Source: an uncultured Ruminococcus sp. (GTDB lineage: Bacteria; Bacillota; Clostridia; Oscillospirales; Ruminococcaceae). Taken from it: a stretch of DNA of 14,261 nucleotides. Positions 1-7,860 of the stretch are shown one piece after another. The position numbers and the translations under genes are program-made. Location of the stretch: NCBI GenBank assembly GCA_946537565.1, contig CAMNFW010000028.1, positions 1 to 14,261 of the forward strand. The letters are read 5' to 3'. How positions within the stretch are numbered: the stretch's first letter is position 1; each line of letters opens with the position of its first letter. The notes under the pieces were generated by a model. It was not told the origin of the DNA, did no database searches, and was given only the letters and a program-made list of their open reading frames with translations.

Positions 1-159
1 GGTCTCAACTCCGATATCGCTGGTGATCATACACTCCTCCAGCTCTTCAAAAAGCTCCTCATCTATCTTGGTGAAAGAATTGAATATTCTCTGTAATTTA
101 CCGAGAAAGCTGTCCTTGGTCTTTTTTAGTCCGGCAGCTATTTTTGAAAATATACTCAT
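1..159 (-). CDS. ftsY: FtsY, signal recognition particle receptor (N-terminal fragment, cut by window edge)
   Basis: Only the first 53 codons are in the window; the reading frame runs off the left edge. FtsY is the membrane-associated GTPase that receives SRP-ribosome complexes for co-translational protein targeting. The visible part is the start of the helical N domain: a basic opening (MSIFSKIAAGLKKTKDSF) followed by the characteristic stretch KIDEELFEELEECMITSDIGVET, where family members usually read a variant of IDEELLEELEELLITADVGVET. The GTPase domain is outside the window. There is no long acidic A domain before the N domain, as in many Firmicute FtsY proteins. The start is the ATG at 159-157, preceded by a perfect AGGAGG with 5 nt spacing. 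The gene lies 29 nt downstream of smc on the same strand, the usual rnc-smc-ftsY order, which strengthens the call. Confidence 0.9.
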   Translation of the reverse strand, partial: MSIFSKIAAGLKKTKDSFLGKLQRIFNSFTKIDEELFEELEECMITSDIGVET

Positions 160-188
160 ACTATCCTCCTGTTTCTTTTAGGACTTTA

Positions 189-3100
189 TCACTGCACATC
201 AGCAATGTCTTCCTGAAAATCAACCTGCTCCATTTTTAGCAGCTTGGATATACCGTCCTCCTGCATGGTAACTCCGTAGAGTACGTTTGCCTCTTCCATT
301 GCACTTCGCCTATGGGTGACAAGCACAAACTGGGTTGTATCTGTGAATTTTTTCAGATACTGTGCATACTTCCTGACGTTGACCTCATCAAGAGCTGCGT
401 CTATCTCGTCAAGTATGCAGAAGGGTGCCGGTCTGAGACGAAGTATTGCAAAATATATCGCTATCGCCACAAATGCCTGCTCACCTCCGGAGAGGGATAT
501 CAGATTCTTTATTACCTTGCCCGGCGGTGCTACATGGATCTCTATGCCGGATTCCAGCACATTTTCCGGATCAGTGAGCTTAAGCTCCGCCTTTCCGCCT
601 CCGAACAGCTCTACAAATATGCTCTTGAAATTGGAATTTATTATCTCAAAGCTCTCCGCAAATATCCTGCACATCTCTTCGGTCAGTCCTGCGATCATAT
701 TCTCCAGCTCTGATTTGGATTTCTGCACATCTGCTACCTGCGCTGACATAAACTCATAACGCTCTGATACTTCTTTATACTCTTCTATTGCGTCAACATT
801 TACACTGCCCAGCGCTCTTATCTTATTGCGGACATCTGTAAGCTCCTTCTGTGCAGCATTGAGATCGTCAATTTTTTCAGCCATCGCAGCTGCCTCTGAT
901 CTGGTAAGCTCATAAGATTCCATAAGCTGCTTTATGATATAGTCAGTGTCACGGACTACGCTGTCACGGCGCTCTTCCAGTCTTGTAGCTTCGCCTGACA
1001 GCTTTTCCTTAGCTTCATTCAGCTGCTTAAGACCATTCTGTATCTCCTTGACAAGTCTATTCTGCTCGCTGTGCATATCCTGATACCGCTTGATCTGCTC
1101 AAGATAAGCAGATGTATTGCTCTGCATACTCTCAAGCTCTTTTTTAAGCCTTTCGATATCCTGCTGCTTCTGGCGGATTATCATGTTCTGCCTGGATATT
1201 TCATCCTCAAAACGTACACTGCCGCTTTTCAGCTGCTCCAGTTCTTCATCAATTCGTTTTATCTCCAGCTCCTGAGCCTCGATATCCTTTTTACACTCCG
1301 TATCCTTTATTCTTAGCTGGGAAAGCTTCTCCGAAAGCTCTGCCCTTTGCAGACGAAGCTTCTCTCGGCTGTCCTGACTGCTGGAAAGATTTTCTTCTGC
1401 TGCATTGATCTTAATTTCCAGTTCTTTCAGCTGGACTTCAGAATCAGAGATAGTTTTCTCAGCTTCCTTTATCTTATCGTTTGCATCATTTTCAAGCTTT
1501 GCCGTATTGTCAGTCTGACCGCTGAGCTGCTCTATAAGAGATGCAAGACTTGCCAGCTCCGCATTTATTCTCACCTGATCTGAGACCTGTTCGTTAAGCT
1601 GTGAACGTACTGCCTCCATGTCAAAACGCAGCTTCTCAGACTCTGCACGCAGTTTCTCAGCCTTTCCGCTCAATTCATCCCGCTTTGCAGTAAGCGCTGT
1701 CATTTCTGAATCCAGCTTATCTATCTCGTTCTTTCTTGTGATAACTCCCCCGGACTTCATTGCTGAACCTCCGGTAAATGAACCGCCGGCATTTATCACC
1801 TGTCCGTCAAGAGTAACTATCCTGAATTTATAGCCATATTTTTTTGCTATGTTCGCAGCACAATCTATATCCTCTGCAATAACTATTCGTCCCAGCAATG
1901 ATGCGATTATTCCCTTGAATCTTTCGTCATAACCAACTATACGGTCTGCTGTGGAAACATATCCCTCACAGTTTTCAAGTCCGCTGACATTGAGACCGCT
2001 GCCGTGAACCGAGGTTATGGGCAGAAAAGTTGCTCTTCCGCCGTGCTGCTCTTTCAGAAAACGAATACAGCGCTTTGCAATATCTTCATTCTCAACGATA
2101 ATATTCTGCATTGCTCCGCCGAGAGCTGTCTCAACTGCAACCGCATACTGCGGCTCTACACTGATATTCTGAGCAACTGTTCCAAGAACTCCGCTGAGCC
2201 TTCCCTGCTTTCCTGCCTTTAGAACCTGCTTTACACTTCCTGCAAAGCCTTCCATATTGTTCTCAAGATCATTGAGAATCCGCCTTCTCTGCTGCTTCTC
2301 CTTAAGATCATAAAGTGTTTTTTCAAGGTCAGTTTTCAGCTGTTCAAAGCTCTGTTTTCTGGAGCTGTAAAGTCTTTCGATACCGCTGAGTTTGTTTTTC
2401 AGCTCCTCCTGTCTGGCAGAATTTTTCTCAGCCTCATGTTCAGTTTCCTGCTTTTTTTTCTGATACTCCGTGATAGAATTTTCAACGCTGCTGCTGTTTT
2501 CTTTCAGCTCCTTAAGCCGAGTCTGCTCCTCCTCGATTGACTTTCTTGCAGATTCGGCTGCAAATTTAAGCTCACTCTGACGAATGTACAGACTGTTTAT
2601 CTCGCTGCCAGCCTTATCTACGCTGTCACCAAGCTGTGAGCTTTCCTGCTCTGCCTCTGCAAAGCTTCTGCCCACCTCATTTATCTCTGTCTCGATATCT
2701 TCCAGCTGACTTTTCAGCTCGTCAAGCTTCTTAAGCGACTGACGTTTTTTTGAAGTAAGATCAAGCTTCTGATCCGAGGATTCCTCTATGCTTCTCTTTG
2801 CAGCTTTGACAGCCTCCTGACAGTGTCTTATATCATTTTCAAAAACTGCCAGATCTGATTTTTTTTCAGATGAAGTCTGTTCTTCTTCCAGCATCTTTTT
2901 TCTCAGCTCATCTGATTTTATTGTACATTCCTGCATTTTCCGGAAGCCGTCCTGGAGCTTCTCTTCCTGAGCCTGGATATCGTTTTCAAGATTTTCATAT
3001 TCTCCGCTGGTGAGAAGTATCTTCTCATTCAGCTGCTCCAGCTTTGCCTTCAGCTCATCAAGCCTTGTTACCCATACAGATATTTCCAGCTTTTTGCGCT

Positions 3101-3761
3101 GTTCTGCCAGCTTTATGAACTTTTCAGCTTTCTCTGACTGCTTTCTCAGAGGTTCAACTCTTCCCTCCAGCTCGGAGATTATATCCGAAAGTCTCAGCAG
3201 ATTCTCCTGGGCTGCCGTCAGCTTGCGCTCAGCTTCGATCTTCTTGTAGCGGAACTTTGATATACCGGCAGCCTCTTCAAAAATATCTCTTCTTTCACTG
3301 CTCTTGGCACCAACTATCTCTGCAATACGACCCTGTCCAATTATAGAATAACCGTCTCTGCCAAGACCTGTGTCCATGAACAGCTCATTTATATCCTTTA
3401 GACGGCATGATCTGCCGTTGATCATATATTCACTCTCACCGCTGCGGTAGAGCTTTCTTGTGACAGCGACCTCTTCTCCCATATCCGGAAGAGTGCCGTC
3501 GGAATTGTCTATATTCAGCGTTACAGCTGCAAAGCCCATTGGTTTTCTCGCAACAGTACCGGAAAAAATAACGTCCTCCATTTTATTGCCTCTGAGAGTC
3601 TTTGTGGACTGCTCGCCCAGGACCCAGCGCACTGAATCGCCGATATTACTTTTTCCGCTGCCGTTGGGACCTACAACTGCTGTCAGTCCCTTGTCAAAGG
3701 TCAGGCTTATTTTGTCCGGAAAGGACTTAAAGCCCTGTATTTCCAATGATTTAAGGTACAC
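189..3761 (-). CDS. smc: SMC, chromosome condensation and segregation ATPase
   Basis: This full-length 1190-residue bacterial SMC acts with ScpA and ScpB as the condensin that organises and segregates the chromosome. The N-terminal head carries the Walker A motif GPNGSGKSN at residues 31-39 and the family-typical opening YLKSLEIQGFKSF. Residues about 165-500 and 680-1030 are long Glu/Lys/Gln-rich coiled coils. Between them is the hinge at about 505-680, with the glycine-rich GGSFTGGS at 659-666. The C-terminal head has the signature motif LSGGEQ at 1090-1095, Walker B FCILDE ending at D1118/E1119, the D-loop ALDE, and the switch histidine at about 1150. The start codon is GTG (3761-3759); no ATG gives the conserved N-terminus. 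Its ribosome binding site (AGGCGGTGAG) overlaps the end of the upstream radical SAM gene, whose stop is 4 nt away, suggesting translational coupling. No disrupted motif was seen. Confidence 0.98.
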   Translation of the reverse strand: MYLKSLEIQGFKSFPDKISLTFDKGLTAVVGPNGSGKSNIGDSVRWVLGEQSTKTLRGNKMEDVIFSGTVARKPMGFAAVTLNIDNSDGTLPDMGEEVAVTRKLYRSGESEYMINGRSCRLKDINELFMDTGLGRDGYSIIGQGRIAEIVGAKSSERRDIFEEAAGISKFRYKKIEAERKLTAAQENLLRLSDIISELEGRVEPLRKQSEKAEKFIKLAEQRKKLEISVWVTRLDELKAKLEQLNEKILLTSGEYENLENDIQAQEEKLQDGFRKMQECTIKSDELRKKMLEEEQTSSEKKSDLAVFENDIRHCQEAVKAAKRSIEESSDQKLDLTSKKRQSLKKLDELKSQLEDIETEINEVGRSFAEAEQESSQLGDSVDKAGSEINSLYIRQSELKFAAESARKSIEEEQTRLKELKENSSSVENSITEYQKKKQETEHEAEKNSARQEELKNKLSGIERLYSSRKQSFEQLKTDLEKTLYDLKEKQQRRRILNDLENNMEGFAGSVKQVLKAGKQGRLSGVLGTVAQNISVEPQYAVAVETALGGAMQNIIVENEDIAKRCIRFLKEQHGGRATFLPITSVHGSGLNVSGLENCEGYVSTADRIVGYDERFKGIIASLLGRIVIAEDIDCAANIAKKYGYKFRIVTLDGQVINAGGSFTGGSAMKSGGVITRKNEIDKLDSEMTALTAKRDELSGKAEKLRAESEKLRFDMEAVRSQLNEQVSDQVRINAELASLASLIEQLSGQTDNTAKLENDANDKIKEAEKTISDSEVQLKELEIKINAAEENLSSSQDSREKLRLQRAELSEKLSQLRIKDTECKKDIEAQELEIKRIDEELEQLKSGSVRFEDEISRQNMIIRQKQQDIERLKKELESMQSNTSAYLEQIKRYQDMHSEQNRLVKEIQNGLKQLNEAKEKLSGEATRLEERRDSVVRDTDYIIKQLMESYELTRSEAAAMAEKIDDLNAAQKELTDVRNKIRALGSVNVDAIEEYKEVSERYEFMSAQVADVQKSKSELENMIAGLTEEMCRIFAESFEIINSNFKSIFVELFGGGKAELKLTDPENVLESGIEIHVAPPGKVIKNLISLSGGEQAFVAIAIYFAILRLRPAPFCILDEIDAALDEVNVRKYAQYLKKFTDTTQFVLVTHRRSAMEEANVLYGVTMQEDGISKLLKMEQVDFQEDIADVQ

Positions 3762-3765
3762 TATC

Positions 3766-4755
3766 TCACCGCCTTGATATAAGTTTTATTCTCTCTTTCT
3801 GAGTTTTGTCAGCAATAATTTTCAGCTCAGTGCCAAGCCTTTTCAGCTCCTCCGCATTGCAGCGCTTCTGTCCCAATGCCTTGCTGAGATTTCTCTCAGG
3901 CACAGATACCTCCAGATAACTATGTCCCCTTGCAAGAGTTTTCAGCTCCCGGAGATATATCCTTCCCTCACACAATTCACGAAAGGCAGGGTGATAAAAT
4001 CCACCCAGAAGCTCACCTTCTACAAACTCACTGGCATGAAGTCCGACTTTTATCAGCTTTATGCCGTTATGCTCTGCCCTTTCCATTATCTGCGAACAAA
4101 GCTCAACTCCCTCGTCAAAGCTGTACGGTACATATTCTCCGCTTTTGAAAAGCTCTCCCAGCCTGGTTCCGTTGAGTATGACGACAGGATAGATCCGCAT
4201 TGTGTCCGGATACAGCTTTCTCAGCCGCTCAAATGTCTCAGCATCCTTTTCCGGTGTGCTTCTGTACAGACCTGTCATCATTTGCAGTCCAAGCTCAAAG
4301 CCGTATTTTTTTATGAGCCTTGAGGCATTCACAACGTCCTGAGATGAATGACCTCTCTCATTGGCTTCAAGCACCTCTTCATCCATCGACTGTGCCCCAA
4401 GCTCGATCGCTGTGACACCGCTGCTTTTAAGAAGCGATAATACCTCATCATCTATATAGTCCGGACGGGTCGAAATGCGTATTCCTCGGAATTTTCCTTT
4501 ACCAATAAAATCCTGTGCCGCTTCAAGAAGCTCAGCCATATAGCTTCGTGGGATTGCCGTAAAACTGCCGCCGAAAAATGCTATCTCTGCGTTTTCAGGC
4601 TCATTTATCTGATCAAGCGCCCGGGTGCATATCCGCCTGACATCATCTGCATGAGGGATATTTCCCTCGCCGCTGATAGTTCTCTGGTCACAGAAGCTGC
4701 ACTGATGCGGACAGCCTGCGTGAGGTACAAATATTGATATATTACTGTGTTTCAT
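3766..4755 (-). CDS. Elp3-like radical SAM protein of unknown function
   Basis: The protein has 329 residues from the chosen start. It has the radical SAM cluster motif CX3CX2C at C15, C19 and C22 (GCPHQCSFC), which would hold a 4Fe-4S cluster used to cleave S-adenosylmethionine. Further family motifs follow: FFGGSFTAIP (60-69), GIRISTRPDYI (91-101), and IELGAQSMDEEVL with ERGH (117-136). These resemble the radical SAM half of Elp3 (COG1243-like), but there is no C-terminal acetyltransferase domain, so it is not a full Elp3. Substrate and reaction are unknown; RNA modification is a guess from family and neighbours. The frame is open 25 codons further upstream, but that part lies inside rnc; the ATG at 4755 places the cysteine motif normally and has a GGAG about 10 nt upstream. 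It overlaps rnc by 14 nt and ends 4 nt before smc. Confidence 0.85.
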   Translation of the reverse strand: MKHSNISIFVPHAGCPHQCSFCDQRTISGEGNIPHADDVRRICTRALDQINEPENAEIAFFGGSFTAIPRSYMAELLEAAQDFIGKGKFRGIRISTRPDYIDDEVLSLLKSSGVTAIELGAQSMDEEVLEANERGHSSQDVVNASRLIKKYGFELGLQMMTGLYRSTPEKDAETFERLRKLYPDTMRIYPVVILNGTRLGELFKSGEYVPYSFDEGVELCSQIMERAEHNGIKLIKVGLHASEFVEGELLGGFYHPAFRELCEGRIYLRELKTLARGHSYLEVSVPERNLSKALGQKRCNAEELKRLGTELKIIADKTQKERIKLISRR

Positions 4756-5443
4756 AACCCATAAGCTCCAGGGCTTCCTTTGCAGCCAGCTGCTCGGCTT
4801 CCTTCTTGCTTCTGCCCTTGCCTTTGCCAATGACCTGTGAATTCAGGCAGACCTCAACAACAAATCTTTTGTTATGATCCGGACCTTCCTCTCCTATGAG
4901 AACATATTCGACCTTTTCCTCCGGATTCTTCTGGACTACTTCCTGAAGCACCGTCTTGAAATCGCTCAACACTATCTTTTTATGTTCAATATCATCCGGA
5001 ATGAAATTAAGGATATGCTTTCTTGCAGCCTCCATTCCTCCGTCAAGATATATCGCTGCAATTACCGCTTCAAAGGCATCGGCAAGTATTGAAGGTCTTT
5101 CTCTTCCGCCGGTGTTTTCCTCGCCTTTTCCAAGCATGATATAGCTTCCCAGATCTATGCGCCGGGCAAATATATGAAGAGATTTTTCACATACCAGTGA
5201 TGCTCTGAGCTTTGTTAGCTCGCCCTCAGCTACGCTTTTCATATGCTTGAACAGATACTCCGATACAACTATCGAAAGCACACTGTCTCCCAGAAATTCC
5301 AATCTCTCATTGCTGCCTGAGGGATGCTTCCGCTCGTTTGCAAAGGACGAGTGTGAGAGTGCCTGATACAGCAGCTTAGGTTCTTTGAATGTATACCCTA
5401 TGATATTCTGAAATTTTTCTAAATTCTCAATATTATCCATCAT
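4742..5443 (-). CDS. rnc: Ribonuclease III
   Basis: This 233-residue double-strand-specific endoribonuclease processes rRNA precursors and structured mRNAs in the cytoplasm. The catalytic domain (about 1-155) contains the signature NERLEFLGD at 45-53. The acidic metal ligands are visible as E49 and D53 there, and D122 and E125 in the DAFEAVIAAIYLDGG segment. Residues 161-233 form a double-stranded RNA-binding domain ending in the basic GRSKKEAEQLAAKEAL helix. Length is typical for the family. The start is the first of two adjacent ATG codons, 8 nt after a GGAG; the second ATG would shorten the protein by only one residue. Its 3' end overlaps the radical SAM gene by 14 nt. The neighbours plsX upstream and smc-ftsY downstream match the common Firmicute order, except that acpP is missing from the 63-nt gap before it. 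Confidence 0.97.
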   Translation of the reverse strand: MMDNIENLEKFQNIIGYTFKEPKLLYQALSHSSFANERKHPSGSNERLEFLGDSVLSIVVSEYLFKHMKSVAEGELTKLRASLVCEKSLHIFARRIDLGSYIMLGKGEENTGGRERPSILADAFEAVIAAIYLDGGMEAARKHILNFIPDDIEHKKIVLSDFKTVLQEVVQKNPEEKVEYVLIGEEGPDHNKRFVVEVCLNSQVIGKGKGRSKKEAEQLAAKEALELMGYETQ

Positions 5444-5506
5444 TATTTTTACTCCCTGATTACTCTGAGTATTATCCTGCTGACCGCCTGACAGAATTTC
5501 AATATT

Positions 5507-6499
5507 TCAGCTTTTTAGTCCCTGAACATAGCTCTCGATAGCTTCTGTGACCTTTCCGTCAGCACATTTGGCTGCCTGTCTCACAGCATTGAAAAATGCT
5601 GTTGCATCTGAACTACCGTGAGCTTTTATTACCGGTCTTTTAACTCCAAGAAGCGCCGAACCGCCAACTTCCTTATAATCCATCTGCTTTCTGAACTGTT
5701 TTATTTTTCTCACTGAGAAAAGTGCGCCGACAGCTCCGATTCCTGAGAATATCCATTTCAGCTTTCTTGAGAAGAATGAACCCATTCCTTCGTACAGCTT
5801 CAGCACTACATTTCCGGTGAAGCCGTCGGTGACTATCACCTGACATTCTCCCTTAGGAAGATCTCTTGCCTCGATATTTCCAATAAAATTCAGTCCTGAT
5901 GACTTCAGCAGCTGATGAGCTTCCAGCTCCAGGTCCCTGCCTTTTGTCTCCTCAGCACCAATATTCAGCAGTCCGACCTTAGGCTTTTCAATACCCAGAA
6001 CTTTTTCCATATATGCACTGCCCATGACCGCAAACTGTACCAGCATTTCCGGTCTGCACTCGGTATTAGCTCCGGCATCAAGCAGCACAAAACTGCCCTT
6101 ATCTGCCGGCAGGACCGGTGAAGGGGCGATTCTTTTGATACCTTTGATACGCTTGACGATGAAAGTCGATCCCATTACCAGCGCTCCCGTACTTCCGGCG
6201 GATACAAACGCATCTCCCTTTCCTTCTGCAAGAAGCCGCAGTCCCACTGCCATTGAAGTGCTGCTGCCTGATCTTATTATCTCCTTCGGCTCATCATGTA
6301 TATCAAAGACATCAGTGGTATGTTCTATCTTCATACCCTTAAGGCTGATACCATTGTCAGCCCCGCATTTTTTTATTGTATCCTTATTTCCTGTGAGTAT
6401 TATTTCAACTCCCAGCTCAGAAACTGCTCTCTCACAGCCTTTGAGTACCTCCAGAGGAGCGTTGTCCCCTCCAAAAGCATCAACTATTATTACTGCCAT
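5507..6499 (-). CDS. plsX: PlsX, phosphate acyltransferase
   Basis: PlsX converts acyl-ACP and phosphate to acyl-phosphate, the donor used by PlsY in the first step of phospholipid synthesis. It is a peripheral membrane enzyme. The 330-residue product has the family opening VDAFGGDNAP (6-15), SAGSTGA (100-106), DAGAN (141-145), LLNIGAEETKG (177-187) and DGFTGNVVLK (225-234), all as expected. An in-frame ATG exists 15 nt further upstream (6514) but has no ribosome binding site. The ATG at 6499 has AAAGGA 6 nt upstream and gives the usual short N-terminus, so it is preferred. The gene begins 29 nt after trmFO. In many Firmicutes plsX is followed by fabD, fabG and acpP; here rnc comes directly. 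Confidence 0.96.
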   Translation of the reverse strand: MAVIIVDAFGGDNAPLEVLKGCERAVSELGVEIILTGNKDTIKKCGADNGISLKGMKIEHTTDVFDIHDEPKEIIRSGSSTSMAVGLRLLAEGKGDAFVSAGSTGALVMGSTFIVKRIKGIKRIAPSPVLPADKGSFVLLDAGANTECRPEMLVQFAVMGSAYMEKVLGIEKPKVGLLNIGAEETKGRDLELEAHQLLKSSGLNFIGNIEARDLPKGECQVIVTDGFTGNVVLKLYEGMGSFFSRKLKWIFSGIGAVGALFSVRKIKQFRKQMDYKEVGGSALLGVKRPVIKAHGSSDATAFFNAVRQAAKCADGKVTEAIESYVQGLKS

Positions 6500-6528
6500 A
6501 TCCGATCCTTTCATAAGAGGTTGTTTTT

Positions 6529-7860
6529 TTATGACTGAGCTTGCTTTATCCCGGCTCTGTCAAGCTCACCTCTGAGTGAAGAAACCGCACGTTCTGCATA
6601 TGCGCCGTATTTTTCTTTCTTGTCCCTTATCCTTACTCCCAGCTCCGGAAGTATTCCCATATTCGCTCCCATTGGCTGAAATTTTCCGTCATTGTAAGGA
6701 TCGCTGATATAAGCTGAAAGCGCCCCCAGCATTGTATCCTTCGGAAGCTTTAACGGTTCAAGTCCCAGCAGCTTCCTTGCTGCTGCCATACCTGCTATTA
6801 TACCGCTGGCTGCCGATTCCATATAACCTTCAACACCTGTGATCTGTCCTGCAAAATATATCTCCGGTCTCTCACGCATTGAAAAATCACTGTTCAGAAG
6901 AACCGGACTGTTAATGAAGGTGTTTCTGTGCATTACTCCATATCTCATGAATACAGCATTTTCCAGTCCGGGTATCATTGAGAATACCCTCTTCTGTTCG
7001 CCAAACTTAAGATTTGTCTGGAATCCAACCAGATTAAACATTGTTCCCTCACGGTTTTCCCGTCTGAGCTGAACAACTGCATAGGGTCTTTTCCCGGTTT
7101 TCGGGTCGTTTATACCAACAGGCTTCATGGGTCCGAAACGCATGGTATCAATACCTCTTGATGCCAGCACCTCGATCGGCATACACCCTTCATATACACT
7201 GAACGGATGAGTCTCAAAATCCTTAAGCTGAACTCTCTCTGCACCTATAAGTGCCTCATAAAAAGCTGTATACTCTTCTTTATTCATGGGACAGTTTATA
7301 TAATCAGCCTCGCCTCTGTCATATCTTGAAGCAAAGAAAACCTTTTCGGTGTCAAGGCTGTCATATGAAACTATCGGTGCAGCCGCATCATAAAAACTCA
7401 GTCCGTCGCCGCAAAGAGCTTTTATACTCTCTGCCATAGGCTCCGAGGTAAGCGGTCCCGTAGCAATAATAGTAACGCCCTCCGGAATATCCCTTACCTC
7501 GCCTGGAATCACAGTTATATGCTCATTTCCATTTATCGCAGCCGTAACACTGTCCGAGAATTTCTCACGGTCAACCGCTAATGCTCCTCCGGCTTCAACT
7601 GAATTTGCCTTTGCACATGGAACTGTCAACGAACCAAGCATCTCCATTTCTGCCTTAAGAAGTCCTGCTGCTGATTCTATTCTTGCAGCCTTCAATGAAT
7701 TTGAACAAACCAGCTCCGCAAAGCCGCTGTACTTGTGAGCTGGAGTATATTTCTCCGGCTTCATCTCATACAGCTTCACATCTATACCATATCCTGCAAG
7801 ACACCACGCTGCTTCACAGCCTGCAAGTCCTGCTCCGATGACATTAACGGTCATGTTCAT
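6529..7860 (-). CDS. trmFO: TrmFO, folate-dependent tRNA (uracil-54-C5)-methyltransferase
   Basis: This 443-residue flavoprotein makes 5-methyluridine at position 54 of the tRNA T-loop, taking the one-carbon unit from methylenetetrahydrofolate instead of SAM. The N-terminal FAD-binding GAGLAG is at residues 9-14. The CSNS motif carries C52 and a second conserved cysteine is C226 (YEGCMPIE); they correspond to the two functionally important cysteines, C53 and C226, known from the B. subtilis enzyme. The C-terminal part has FAGQITGVEGYMESAASG (336-353) for FAD binding and FQPMGAN near 395. The start ATG at 7860 overlaps the topA stop as ATGA, implying coupled translation; an alternative ATG two codons later cannot be excluded. 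The dprA-topA-trmFO order is a familiar Firmicute cluster. xerC, which often follows, is absent. Confidence 0.97.
   Translation of the reverse strand: MNMTVNVIGAGLAGCEAAWCLAGYGIDVKLYEMKPEKYTPAHKYSGFAELVCSNSLKAARIESAAGLLKAEMEMLGSLTVPCAKANSVEAGGALAVDREKFSDSVTAAINGNEHITVIPGEVRDIPEGVTIIATGPLTSEPMAESIKALCGDGLSFYDAAAPIVSYDSLDTEKVFFASRYDRGEADYINCPMNKEEYTAFYEALIGAERVQLKDFETHPFSVYEGCMPIEVLASRGIDTMRFGPMKPVGINDPKTGKRPYAVVQLRRENREGTMFNLVGFQTNLKFGEQKRVFSMIPGLENAVFMRYGVMHRNTFINSPVLLNSDFSMRERPEIYFAGQITGVEGYMESAASGIIAGMAAARKLLGLEPLKLPKDTMLGALSAYISDPYNDGKFQPMGANMGILPELGVRIRDKKEKYGAYAERAVSSLRGELDRAGIKQAQS

Noticed and set aside
316..759. Plus-strand open frames opposite smc
   Set aside because: They mirror conserved smc coding sequence and have no independent support.
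4756..4830. 25-codon N-terminal extension of the radical SAM gene
   Set aside because: It lies wholly within the rnc dsRNA-binding domain, is Arg/Lys/Trp-rich without family similarity, and the internal ATG at 4755 fits the family.
5444..5506. Promoter-like sequence between plsX and rnc (TTGAAA and GATAAT on the minus strand)
   Set aside because: The spacer is about 20 bp, too long for a good sigma-A promoter, and the hexamers are imperfect.
6024..6575. 183-codon plus-strand open frame opposite plsX
   Set aside because: It is antisense to a well-supported gene, has Ser/Pro/Leu-rich shadow composition, and no ribosome binding site or family motif.
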